From Apostichopus parvimensis (Eukaryota; Echinodermata; Holothuroidea; Aspidochirotida; Stichopodidae), in NCBI GenBank assembly GCA_000934455.1, contig KN887311.1, positions 1 through 46,460 on the forward strand: a stretch of DNA of 46,460 nucleotides, written 5' to 3'. This document shows, in pieces, positions 35,001 to 46,064 of this stretch. Position 1 is the first letter of the stretch. Each line of letters starts with the position of its first letter. A program made the translations under genes and the position numbers. Under the pieces are notes generated by a model. The model ran no database searches and had not been told where the DNA came from. It saw nothing but the letters and a program-made list of their open reading frames with translations.

Positions 35001-37877
35001 CTCTTGTCGCGGACTTGCAGGCAGCCAAGGATGATGAAGTCAATAGTTATGCAGCAAACTTAGCCACACTCTGTTTGGAGAAGTATAAGTAAGTCTCCAT
35101 CCATGAATAGATTTGAGGCCATTCCATTTTAGTATTAAATAGGTCCCAAGGTTTGTACCATTCTTGTTGTCTCTGTTCAACTTGTTACCAACAAGAGTTA
35201 GTCATGGTATTTGAATTTTTTTTGTAATATTTATGAGCATTTACATACCTATAATGTAATTGTTGAGCTTAAAGATATTTCTTTCTACTTGGGGTTGCAA
35301 TTTCAGGTAAATGTAGTATAAAGTAAACAAAAATTCTATGGTGATTAACAGGGACACAACAGTGGCAAAGGAAGCTATCAAAAAATGTGGAGCAGAAACA
35401 TACTCCTATATATCTNNNNNNNNNNNNNNNNNNNNNNNNNNNNNNNNNNNNNNNNNNNNNNNNNNACCATTAAAGCAACCCACTGTACCAGATTCTCCAG
35501 TAATTAACACAATTTTATGCACAATATACATATGCCAACAATGTTGCAAAATATTTAGCCTCTTTATTTAATGACAGTGGCAAGTGTGGCTAGATTCTTG
35601 CAAAGAAGGCTAGATCAGGGCACATTCCCTATGAGAGTTGGGTCATCCTAGATTCTAATGTTGATGGAAAGAAGGAACAAAATTCTCAAAATCGTACAAA
35701 TCCAATTAAGACATAGATTCATCAAACTAGCGAAATAGTTCGATGCGAAACTTGTGTGGCCAAGACCAGAATAATCGATCTTCACAAACGCGTTTTAAGG
35801 CTGTTATAGCTTCTGTAAACACCTAACATAATAAAGCTCCAAACTCTTTCGATTATTTTCTCTCTCAGGTTCGGGGCGGACTTTGAGAGAGACATCTCTC
35901 GAGAGTCCGCCCGTTATGAAGCTGTTACAGACTTACTTCGTCAGTAGCTGGTCTCTCGTCGCGGACCTGCAGGCAGCCAAGGATGATCAAGTCAATAGTT
36001 ATGCAGCAAACTTAGCCACACTCTGTCTGGAGAAATATAAGTAAGTGTCCTCCTCCCATGAATAGATTTGAGGTCATTCCATTTTAGTATTAAATAGGTT
36101 CCAAGGTTTGTACCATTCTTGTTGTCTCTGTTCAACTTGTTACCAACAAGGGTTAGTCATGGTATTTGAATAGTTTTTGTAATATTTATGAGCATTTACA
36201 TACCTATAATGTAATTGTTGAGCTTAAAGATATTTCTTTCTCCTTGGGGTTGCAGTTTCAGGTAAATGTAGTATAAAGTAAACAAAAATTCTATGGTGAT
36301 TAACAGGGACACAACAGTGGCAAAGGAAGCTATCAAAAAATGTGGAGCAGAAACATACTCCTATATATCTCCCCCCCCCCCTGCGGGGTTGCAAATTTTA
36401 CACTTGTGCACCAAAAGTCCACAGGGTGGATGCCAAATTTTATGGGATGATTCATCAATTTTCATTCTTCTCAGTTATCAGATATGTTTGACAATAACTT
36501 CAGCAGGAATCATGGTCTTTTTCCTGGCAGAATTAAAATTCATGTTAAGAAAAGCAGACAGTACGGGTGCAGTATCATGCAAGAACACATTTTGCTTTTC
36601 ATGGACAGAAAGTTGCAAAAAAATTTAAGCAAATCTTACGAGATATTACAGTATGTTAGAGAAATTTCAAAGTGTGGTTTATTGTCTACTTTGTTTTTTG
36701 ACAGGGAAGACACCTATCAGGTAAATTGAGAGTTGAAAAATGTTAATTTACTATTAAATATAAAGTTTGGAGAAATTAACTTCCAGTAGAATCACCTTTG
36801 TAAATCCGAAAAATTTTTCATGCATTCGTTTTGCCAACCTTGTTGCTTCTTGTTTGATAGACCCAAAAGGGATAACTTCAGCGTTATTCTTTTACTGAAT
36901 TATTTCTGAATTATTATTTGCCCTAACAGTCACTCGATTTTTTTTTATGTACCAAAACTGCCATCTTTGCATGTAGTCAGCCATTTTGCGTAACGATTTT
37001 TGAAGACGGTGTAGTAAACAAGAAAGCTTAAATCTTCGATTGAAGAAATTCTGTAAAACCACTATGTGTATGACATGAGACTTATCTTGCACTGATTCTT
37101 TCAACTTTTATTCAAGTGTAGAGCCCTTGGTCATCTTTAAAACCCATATCCATTTGTTTAACCATACCCGTTTATTTTACTTACCTTGTGTGCCAAGTTT
37201 TGGTACAGCGTTTCTTAAAACTCTATACTCTCCTCTCATATCTCGCTGCAGTTTTCCCGTCCAAATGTTGATTTCTCTTCCGAACGGAACGGTGATTCAT
37301 GAAGTCAATGCCAACGATATGCTAGATGAGAGTCATGAGTCATCGGTGTCAGTCACTGAGTGAGTCAATATCTATTAGATCATTCTTATCTGTCTGCCTC
37401 CATTGTCAAAACCATTCAAGAATGGGTTTGTTGTATTTTCAATAATTGGACCACTCTAAATTGGACCACTCTCATGGCCCATGAAGTTTGAGGTGCAGAT
37501 AGTGAACAACCCCCTTTTCAACCCCCCCCCCCCTGAAAAATACAAAAATACTTATCAGCACAAGTTTGCATTTAAACCTAATTAACAGTCTAATTATGCA
37601 GCAGGATGCATCATTTGGAGTCTAAACTTTTTCTTTTATCCATGGAGCAAAATTTGAAAAGAAAATCCCCCCCTCTCCCTCACCTTTGGAAGAAGTCCTG
37701 AACATTTTAACTTTGCTTAGCTCGTCACATGTATATCAGGCAAGACAAATGGCTGATATTAATAACGTTTCATCATCTGATTTCAGACTATTGAGTGATC
37801 CTTTGGTGACGGTCTACACAAACTTTCTGACCGAAGGAGTTAATCGAGCTAAGAGGCTTGGATTCTTCTCTCAGTAG
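29019..37877 (+). CDS. SELENON: Selenoprotein N, nine coding exons, UGA-encoded selenocysteine
   Basis: Selenoprotein N is an ER type II membrane protein that senses luminal calcium through an EF-hand and acts redox-wise on SERCA pumps (known for vertebrates). Coding exons read by eye: 29019-29330, 29633-29761, 30956-31290, 32037-32188, 32807-33057, 33959-34064, 34917-35088, 37252-37359, 37787-37877. All phases join and give 551 residues, close to the shorter human isoform as I recall it. Residues 27-46 form a membrane anchor. Residues 79-90 are a canonical EF-hand loop (D79, N81, D83, G84, E90). Family landmarks include [31 protein letters not shown] and [11 protein letters not shown] followed by Sec428-[13 protein letters not shown] is a possible N-glycosylation site. 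The start is supported by an in-frame stop at 28980-28982. The second copy of exon 7 (35869-36040) is left out because using both copies would break the frame. No SECIS element was found by eye. Confidence 0.95.
33298..33432. repeat. 30-bp tandem repeat in SELENON intron 5
   Basis: There are about four copies of TAGGTAATGGTTTAATGACC followed by a CCATG-containing segment. The period is 30 bp in the regular copies. It starts 240 bp after the exon 5 donor and has no effect on the reading frame of the gene. Confidence 0.8.
34061..34063 (+). other. SELENON: In-frame TGA selenocysteine codon (Sec428) of SELENON
   Basis: The codon lies in the motif S-C-U-G-S, the catalytic redox centre of selenoprotein N. 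The residues on both sides align without a gap to the vertebrate protein, so TGA is a recoded selenocysteine codon and not a stop. It is followed by a single exonic G and then the splice donor gtaaga. The next coding base is therefore 852 nt away in the genome (34917). A gene finder unaware of selenocysteine would end the protein here or skip the exon. Confidence 0.95.
34922..34960 (+). promoter_or_regulatory. SELENON: Selenocysteine redefinition element-like hairpin in SELENON exon 7
   Basis: GGGCGGACT (34922-34930) is exactly complementary to AGTCCGCCC (34952-34960). The stem continues inward with TTGAGAGA against TCTCTCGA (one G-U pair), one bulged G, and a GACA loop, for about 17 base pairs. 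After splicing the stem begins 6 nt after the UGA. Vertebrate SEPN1 is known to carry such a stem-loop just downstream of its UGA, which promotes selenocysteine insertion. The fold and spacing are seen here; the function is inferred from that precedent. Confidence 0.85.
35416..35465. other. Assembly gap (50 N)
   Basis: Fifty unknown bases. The same sequence lies on both sides as a direct repeat, so the true gap content and size are uncertain. It lies inside a SELENON intron. Confidence 1.
35869..36040 (+). CDS. SELENON: Second copy of SELENON exon 7, not used in the joined CDS
   Basis: This is a 172-nt copy of the exon at 34917-35088, with intact acceptor (tctctcag) and donor (gtaagt). The translation is identical except for one Glu-to-Gln change (DDEV to DDQV); the remaining differences seen are silent. 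The hairpin at 35874-35912 is unchanged. Because 172 is not a multiple of three, including both copies in one mRNA would shift the frame. It lies in a 905-bp duplicate of the DNA before a 50-N gap. It is most likely an assembly artefact from two unmerged alleles, and less likely a real tandem or mutually exclusive exon. Confidence 0.85.
37460..37690. repeat. Poly-C-bearing dispersed repeat in SELENON intron 8
   Basis: The segment resembles the interior of the 11921-12199 element: AACCTAATT, AGTCTAA, TATGC, and a GC-A-CATTT block in order, followed by a C-rich stretch. It therefore looks like a third, more decayed member of that family. Recognisable ends are missing. Confidence 0.4.
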
Positions 37878-38490
37878 TAGGTGAGGTTGACTGTCTTGCC
37901 TAGTTCCAAGTCTTTCCAGATGTGCTTGTTTACCTTCTTGTAAATTGATCTGTTTAGGTTACACATCAGCTCTGTTTTTCTTTCCTTTTTTTCAGCAGCT
38001 TTTTCATAATTTTATGACATTTGATATCTGAAACTATATGTTAGTTCAGTGATCACTGATCATTAGTATTCGATAAGTCACGTTTCATTTCATAAATATG
38101 AACATATAACTGAAAATTTCAAAATTTGTGTTTCGAATTTTTACAAGTGTGATTATACTACTATGCAAAAGTGTCTCTTGTTTATTACACAAATCTCGAA
38201 CAAAATGGGGTAAGTGCTAATTTGTTAGTTAATGTTCATACCCTGTGAAAATCTTGTAGAGTTTCTCTGGTTTGATAATATTACAATCGTGTTTTGAGTC
38301 AATCATTGTAAACAAGGTAACTACAGTAAGTGCAAGAAGATTGCTTCAAATATTTCTTAACGGAATAGTAGTCGAGGATTTTGGTCAAAGGTCATCAGCA
38401 TCTGACACCCCAAAATTTTAGCATGCCTAATGATTGCTAGAAGATTTCAAAAGTACAGCTCTAGATGTCATGATCTTCCATATTATGGTT

Positions 38491-38672
38491 CTACATTGAA
38501 GAGGGTTTAATTTGTAGACACTTACTAGGTCTCAGTAAGACATAGTATTTTGCTACATTGAAGGGAGGCTTAATTTGTAGACATTTAATAGGTCTCAGTT
38601 AGACAGTATTTTTCTACATTGAAGAGAGGTTTAATTTGTAGACATTTAAAAGGTCTCAGTAAGGCAAAATGC
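38491..38672. repeat. Three tandem copies of a 62-bp unit in the SELENON 3' flank
   Basis: CTACATTGAAG starts copies at 38491, 38553 and 38614. Each is followed by TTTAATTTGTAGACA (one with a C for a T) and AGGTCTCAGT. It lies 0.6 kb after the SELENON stop, possibly within the 3' untranslated region or just beyond it. Confidence 0.85.
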
Positions 38673-39287
38673 TTTGAAGGTGATTTTAAAGTGTTTGTTT
38701 AAGTGTTTGTTTAATCGGAACATCAACATCAGCGATAATTTATTCGACTTTTCCTGGCATATTTGGGAGCAATCATGTCGATCTGTGTGTTTTCCATTTG
38801 AAATTCCAATGTTTTGTTTTCTCTTTTAGTTGTTATTTGAAGTTATTTTGGTTGTCATAGCAACGTGACTGTTTGGTTTTTTATGTATTCTGTACGCACT
38901 TCTGTACATTGCATGGAAATGAAAGACTATAATTGAGAATTATAAGAGTAACATTCCTATAAAAAATATCATTATCTCTGCTTTTTGGTGAGGGAAACAT
39001 AAAACAACAGAGAAATATTTATTCAGATTTATTTTGACAGAGATATGTACGGTAATGGTGTGATTTATTGTGTCACTCTTAAAAAGGGAATGAACGGATC
39101 GTTAAGCAAATAATTATGCATGAGGCTCAATTTGCATATGACTATCAAAGTTTAGTAATTTGTAAGAGTGCTGAACTTTATTAAGCTATCCAAATACCTG
39201 AACATTAGTTGCATTAGTAATGTTTCGTTTTATGTATTGTAAGGTAGAAACCATAGTTGAGTGTGTGATACGAACATCTGGCAGTAT

Positions 39288-39961
39288 CATAGCTCCCAAC
39301 TCTTGAGAAGGCAAATGCTGGTCCATGCCACGAATCGCCGTCCTGGGGGAGTGGTATAAGGGGAGGGGGTGTCCCCCTCCCCTTTGAATTTTTTTGGAAT
39401 CCTGGTGATGCCTACATGTAAAATGGTGGCACTTAGAAAGGCTTTTGTCACCCAAAATGTTCTGAGAAATATGTATTTTTTTTGTGTGTAACATCAATAA
39501 ATTGAATAGTAGGTGATAATTCATTCTTTCCTGTGGCATGAAAATGTTCGCTGCTCGCCCCAATGAAAAGAAATATAGGCTAATTTGAGGTTCAAATGAT
39601 GCTGTAAAGGAGGTTTTATACTCTATTATGGTATCTCTTTATCACGTCAATCAGAATCTACATGCAATAGAATCAGTTCAGAGTCAAACCCAAAAGTCAA
39701 AAAATGAAACAACATTCCATGACAAATGTTTTGAGGGTAAAAACGATGAGGTAACGCGGAGTAGAAAACAGATAAAGACAGTCTGTTTTGCGTGGGATGA
39801 ATGCTAAAGAAATGATGGTTGCTAAGTCCAAATTTGATGCAATTTTTTTATGTAAACTTGACAATTACAATGCAGGTTTTTCGGACGCTTGCGCGGGTCA
39901 GCGGGTTTGGGTGTTAGAATGCGGGTCCAACCCGCGAAATGCGGGTCAGTTGGGAGCTCTG
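39288..39961. mobile_element. hAT-like non-autonomous element downstream of SELENON
   Basis: The ends form inverted repeats CATAGCTCCCAACT and CAGAGCTCCCAACT (read inward). CAGTAT flanks both sides (39282-39287 and 39962-39967), a possible 6-bp target duplication. The block at 39332-39480 (GCCGTCCTGGGGGAG, then GTGTCCCCCT, then GGTGGCACTT) also appears inside the element at 19865-20209. Near the right end GCGGGT recurs several times. No transposase is seen. Confidence 0.7.
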
Positions 39962-41329
39962 CAGTATTAATCACAGGAATATATGGAATATTCAATAGAA
40001 ATTGTGAAATGTGTGCTGAGTAACTCTTGCAGTAAAAAGGTTAGGGACATTTCATATGTACAGTAGAAATGGTTGAGGCCTACTACACACAGTGAATACA
40101 ATAGCTACACACATCAAACATGGTGTTATGTGTGCTAAGTATCTGTTCTGCGAAATATATCACAGTTGCATGTGTCATGAGTATCCGTTGATATCTATGC
40201 CACATCTAAAGTTGTTAATGAAGTCGTTAAAGCAGATTGACAAGTAATTAAGTAGTAATTAAATAGCTGAAACAATATTCCTTGAAAAGAACATTATCGA
40301 CTGTACACTTGAATAAAGGTCATTTAGTGCAGTGTAAGTGATTGGAAAATATATAGTTCAGTTGTCACAAGACATGCAGTGTAACTTTGTAATCCACGTG
40401 GATGAAGTCAGTAATAATCACAATAGCTTAGTGAGTGATAACAAACAGTACTGCCCATTTTCAATAATTGTGTATCACAAAATTCAAATGATAATTAATA
40501 AGATGATGGATTAATATGTTAGTAACAAACGTCTAAATAGTCATCTTCACTGCCATTCAGTAACTTTGTCATTTTGAGGTAAATGTTTATATACTAAACA
40601 TTACTACAGGTGCTTTGAGAAATTGAGCGAAATTAAATTATGAATTCAAGTTAAAAACCTATAAGTAGATTTGCTTATAGTCTTTCATAGTAAGTAGATG
40701 TTTTCTATAAAAAAAATTAAAAAAGTATTGCCAAAGTTTAACTTAAGCAAACAATATTCTAATGTTTGCTATGCACATGTTTAGGTAATGCTAAGGGTTA
40801 TGTGCAAGTAACCATGGAGAATTGATGTCATGAGAAATAACATCAATAATTTGGAAATAAAATCATTATTTACAACATCTTAAAGGATGAAGTTGAGGCA
40901 CAAATTTAATTTTGATATGATAGGTTGTATTTCTATACTACTTTCATATTTTTTGAGATATGACCCTTTCAACATTTGAGGGTCATTAATTAAAGTGGCT
41001 GGATCACTTAGTCTAAGACACAGTCCCGTTAGGTCAGTTACTCGGTGGAGAATGGTATCTTACGCCATCCAGAGGTGTCCTGCTGGTTTTATGAGGTTAG
41101 AAGATCGTGGTTTGGTTGAGTTATTATAATTCATAGAAACGATGGATTATCATTAACTCTTCGGCCTGCACAGTCATAAAGGAGCTTTCCAGAGATTTAA
41201 CATATTATTGTAAAAGCTGAATATCTTGAAAAATCGAAATGGCTATAGAAACTTACTCGCACTCAATTTTGGCCTGTAACGTATCAAGACTTAAATTCTG
41301 CCCAAAGCCATCCTTTAACCTCATATCGA

Positions 41330-41500
41330 CCACATTACCATCTCTTGTATTCAAGCCAAGATTATCTTCCCTTGTTTTCAAGCCAAGATTATCTTCCCTT
41401 GTTTTCAAGCCAAGTCACTCTCTCTTGTTTTCAAGCCAAGTTACTCTCTCTTGTTTTCAAGCCACGATTACCATCTCTTGTTTTCAAGCCAAGATAACAT
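41330..41500. repeat. 27-bp minisatellite, about six copies
   Basis: The unit is close to CTTGTTTTCAAGCCAAG followed by a variable ATTATCTTCC or TCACTCTCT segment. The 27-bp period keeps one frame open, so the apparent short reading frame here is a repeat by-product. It lies 3.5 kb downstream of SELENON. Confidence 0.85.
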
Positions 41501-43199
41501 AGAACTGCAACACAGTCCATATAAATTAACAGCTGGTTACAGTTATATTGCATAACCGTTTGTATTACATAACCATTAAAGTTACATAACCATATTCCAC
41601 TCCACAACACACTCATAATTGTGTTTCCCCCAAGAGCGAGAAAGAGACAACAAAAAAGAAGTAAAACTGCCCTATCTCTCTACTAAAATGCTTAGTAGAC
41701 AACACAAGCCAGACAAACAAGAGGAGTCTATAAAATATATAAAATATTGGAATATCATCTGATTCATTATTTATTAACCAGCACAGCCCAAAAGATTATG
41801 TCTTTAAATGATCAAAGCGTTCTGTCTGCATAAAATATATTTTTTAATAAATTATTTTATTCAAGTGAAAATGTTTACGATAGTAAGTGATACAAACCAT
41901 GTGCAAAACTTGACATCATTACTGGGATGGAGTTTCTTTTTGTGCAAAGCAGATATTATATATTCATTCACAGGAAAATTTGGAATCTTTATATGGAAAG
42001 CGTATAATACAGTGGCTTTGAATAGTCTTAATGGAAAGAGAAATAGTAATTGCCAATTTAGTGGCATTTATAGTATTTTTATCCCATTGCAATTTTGCAA
42101 TGTGCGTAAAGTTTTATATCGAAGTACAAAACCATGTTTTAGGACTGTTTGATGATGGTTAAGTCTGAAACTACCACTAGGTAGATTGCTTAGCTTGATG
42201 GATATACCTGTCCTATAAATATGTATTTGTGTGAATTACAAATAAAACTCTATGCATACAAAACAATTAAATCAAAGACAAGGAAGCAATACAATTTGGA
42301 AAATAAAAATGAGTATACGTGTGGTTTGTTGTATCTGTTGTCGTGTTCATTTATTATCGAGCGGCTTTAAGCTCAGTTTCTTGTCAGAACAACCGGTTTA
42401 TGTTTGGTTGTTGGTGAAAACAGGGCCATTGAGAGCCAGCTTGGGCCACAGAACAATTATGTTACCAATTTTTGTTTTGATACCTTCACTTTTCGGGAAG
42501 TTTATTATGAAAGTGAGAATGTATTCCATTTTCCCCAGATTTCCCAGGCCCCAAAATTGAAGCCATGGAGCCCTAACACCCCGCTACCAAACCCCTCTCG
42601 TCTGAGCTGAATGGAAGTTTTAATTCGACACAAGTAGTAACAATATGAAATTAATGTTAACAATTATTTAACTGTTGTGTTTTTCAAATAATTAATTGCT
42701 TTCATGTTCTCTCCCGCCCCCCCCCTTTCCACCTCCCTAAAAAAATCAAAAGCAATCTGGTTAATGACTGCTTTAATAACACCTTCACAGTGATCTACCG
42801 CTACTTAATTAGCACATGACGTACAGTAATAAGCTACATGACGCGAATAATGACGTGTGTACATAGCCTAGATTAGAACATTTTCAATGAGTTATGGGTG
42901 AATTAATGAAGGTGTTCAACCCAAATGTTGAAAATAAATTAGTGTGGGTTTGACCAGCAAGCTCAGTTACGTAAAACGATCAAATTGTACGTAGAATATT
43001 CACGTTGAACATGTAAATGAAAAACACTCATCAATTAGAGTGCTTAGTCTGACACAAAGACTGTTAGCCTGGTTAATTCTTCACAGGCAACAACTATAAC
43101 CACACATCGATAGAAAAACATGTCTCCCCTCTATCTAAAAAATGGAATCATCCGTTTACCAAATATGAATCAACAAACCATGGCCATAGCCGGGATTTC

Positions 43200-43290
43200 T
43201 GAGGTGGGGGAGGGAGTGGGGAGGGAGTGGGGAGGGAGTTGGGAGGGAGTTGGGAGGGAGTTGGGGAGGGAGTTGGGGGGGGGGCAACAA
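43200..43290 (+). repeat. G-rich GGGAG microsatellite, possible quadruplex
   Basis: About ten runs of three to nine G, separated by A or AGTT, lie on the plus strand (GGGAGGGAGTTGGGAGGGAG and variants). The pattern fits the simple G-quadruplex rule of four G-runs with short loops. No gene is near. Confidence 0.7.
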
Positions 43291-44724
43291 TTACAAGGAG
43301 GGCCTCCGTTTATAGTTTTGTCCTGTAACTTGAGGTGAAAATATCAAAATGGTTTGCCAACATTTGGCAAGCTATAAAGACTGCTTTGTTATAAACTAAT
43401 AATTTTATTTGATTTTTATTTTATTTGATTTGATTTTATTTTGTTATAAACTATGAATGGATTGCAATTGAATGACTGCACTAGTTTGTACGGACAGCAC
43501 CAACAGTTACTGTACTGTATCGTTGCAAATAAAATATTAGGAAGCACAACTATATTGCCAGTTTCGACATATTCGGTTTGGGGGGGGGGGGGTCGAGGGC
43601 GTACAATAGTCCGTGTTGGGGTAGGGACTCATATTTTATTTTTTTTTAAACTCCGTAAAATTATAAAATCAATTTTAAAAATCAATTTCGACTCACACGT
43701 CGCAATTTATAGAACCTTTACAAACATTGTGTAGATTATCCAAACTGTGACAGTTGCTACGTGTGCTTCATTGTTCTCTGAAAGCTATATTTAGAGTTCT
43801 TTGTCACCAACAAATCACTTAACGCGCGCGGCGTGACACAAAACAAACTAATGAAATTAAGAAATATCATAAAGATCAGTTTGCACGAAACAATCTGTAA
43901 AATTGATATAAATCCATCAATTTATTTTAATGTATTAATTTATATTAAAAATGCATGCATGCAAGGCAGAGAATCGAGAAAGTTTATGACGCGTTTCAGC
44001 AAATCATCATCTGCAAAGGATGTACTGTATGTTAATATAGGCTATGAAAATCCTTCAATCATATAGGCGTTGACGTTGGAGGCCGATTGCTTATGTAGGT
44101 AGAGGGGGGTGGGTGAAAGTGTGTTAATTTTTCTAATATTTGGAAATATTCACAGCATACGCCAGAAATACATTGTCCGGTAATTTTCACCTTTCATTGT
44201 GCGGTTTGTAATAAAACCCACATTTTTAAACCATTGTTCCCTCCTTTCAACTGCCCGCCCATCTATAATTATATAAGACGTACATAGGCCGATTTAAGAG
44301 GTAAGCTACCTCCTCCAAGATTAGAAGAGAACCAACTTTGTTTTCATTTGAATGGAAGGGCAGGGTTGGGAGGGGTGAGGGTAAGCCAATTTCCGTCTCT
44401 GTTTTTCCTCATTCCAATGTGACAAGCTCATTAACTCAACTGATGCTTGGGTGGTCAACAAACTTGCAAGCAACGCCCTAACAAAATAAATGCCAAATGA
44501 TTTCTAATGTATTGAGGATATGTATATTAAACATTAACGAATTGAGTTGATGATATCACAGATGCCATGCTATAATTGGATTTTCTAAGAGGGGGCGGTG
44601 AGCGGGAAGGGGGGGGGGGGGTTGAGGGGAAACCAAGCCTAGTTTTATAACCTCAGTCCCCTTTTGCAGGTGCATAACACTACTGATGGACTGCCAACAA
44701 ACCTAGAAGCGACTTCCTATTAAT

Positions 44725-44955
44725 AGTTCGATTCGGTTCGATTCCCGCGGTTCGATTCCCGCCGACAGCAATGTGTGTCGTCTGGCAAGGGTGTTGTTCA
44801 ATAACAACTTCCCGACATGGACGTTATATGGATGTGTGCCGAGAGATTGGCTTCGGTCAGCTTGCGAGTCTATAAGCCTCCATGGCTTCTTTCGCGAGTT
44901 CCTGCTTGCGGGAAGATCACATATACATACACATACATACATACAATAATAATAA
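44725..44955 (+). repeat. SINE-like segment with duplicated tRNA T-arm motif
   Basis: GGTTCGATTCCCGC occurs twice in tandem with a third partial GTTCGATTCG before it (44726-44763). This matches the polymerase III B box. A body of about 170 bp follows, ending in a CATA-rich simple tail and AATAATAATAAAAG. No A box is evident upstream, so it looks like a 5'-truncated or rearranged tRNA-derived SINE and not a tRNA gene. Confidence 0.55.
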
Positions 44956-46017
44956 AAGATGTAAAGTCTTTTGCGACGTGTTGACGATCGGTACATTAAA
45001 CAATTACTTTTTGTAAATTCCTTTTACTTTGAGCTATCTATAGCAAAAGGTAGAAATTTACAAATGTTATCATACACTGCTAACGTTTATGCTTCATCGT
45101 GATAAAGGAGTATTTTTTCAAGGTCAAAAGCATCAGCTTAATGCGATTTTACTCCCAAATAACCTTGTTCTACTTTCCACATCAGCCTGTGCATATGCGG
45201 TGCGACTTTCTGAGAGCTGTCAAGTGTTTTTCTCTCTCTCCCAATTAGTAACATCAATTTAACACAAAGTAACAAACTTCGCGTCCGGACTTGTATAACT
45301 ATAAGAAGACTAGGTCTAGGGCAATCGAATTAAGATATTTTATTCCATATTTGAATTAAAACATGAAAAGTTGCCGAACTCTTAATTAAAGCCTTCGAAC
45401 GATTGCTGTACTTAAGTTAAAAGCACAAATGTGTTTTTACTATCATACGGGAGACTTTTGGCGTTGTGACAACAACAAAAAAACATTTATGGAGCAAGTA
45501 AATTACCTTTATTAGTATATTTCCTTGTCATGTATCCTACAAGAGCACTCCTATATGGTTATATTGGAGCAATCTCACACTCGACATTTATTTGTGTTAG
45601 TGTACTAGGAAGCCTGTGGGGGGAAGGGTCGGGGTGGGGGGTTGGTGGTGTAATGACAGAAAGAGATTAATTCGCCAAAGACTTACTAATTCGCTTGTTG
45701 CATATAGCCTAGCATAACTATTTTATGAATAAACCGACAAATAGTATATCCCTGTTTCCTTAAATGTTTGTTAGGTTTGTTTTTTATCACCCTGAAAATA
45801 AACAAAGGGTTCCTTCTCTCAATGACACTACACGTATCAGAAATCGACCACGTTTGTCTACTTAGATTCGTTCAAAACATGTTGACGCGTGGATTTCTGC
45901 GTAAAATGACAGATGTTTTCATTTTAGTATTCTCGTCTTAATATATCATAATACTTAGACAATGCATAGATATATGGTGTTCTTTGTCTTCTCAGTCTTG
46001 CTAGAATACAAAGCATG

Positions 46018-46064
46018 ATAGACAATGGCATGGTAGACAATGGCATGGTAGACAATGGCATGTA
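46018..46064. repeat. 15-bp tandem repeat, three copies
   Basis: AGACAATGGCATGGT repeats exactly three times with a small edge change. It is a short simple repeat with no associated gene. Confidence 0.85.

Larger units (their letters stand above)
34512..36370 (+). repeat. 905-bp direct duplication around SELENON exon 7, split by an assembly gap
   Basis: 34512-35415 and 35466-36370 are almost identical, with scattered single-base differences and small indels through exon and intron alike. Copy 1 ends at the gap in the same sequence where copy 2 ends and a poly-C run begins (36371). Copy 2 starts at the gap in sequence that lies just after a C-rich run in front of copy 1 (about 34502-34513). 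Both ends therefore sit at homopolymer C tracts, a typical place for a collapsed or unmerged haplotype join. Confidence 0.9.

Noticed and set aside
38420..38500. Possible SECIS hairpins starting at ATGATTGC or ATGATCTTCC
   Set aside because: The spacing to the apical A residues is wrong, or the 3' GA partner and continuous helix are missing.
41239..41502. Apparent 87-codon gene
   Set aside because: Most of it is a 27-bp minisatellite whose period keeps the frame open.
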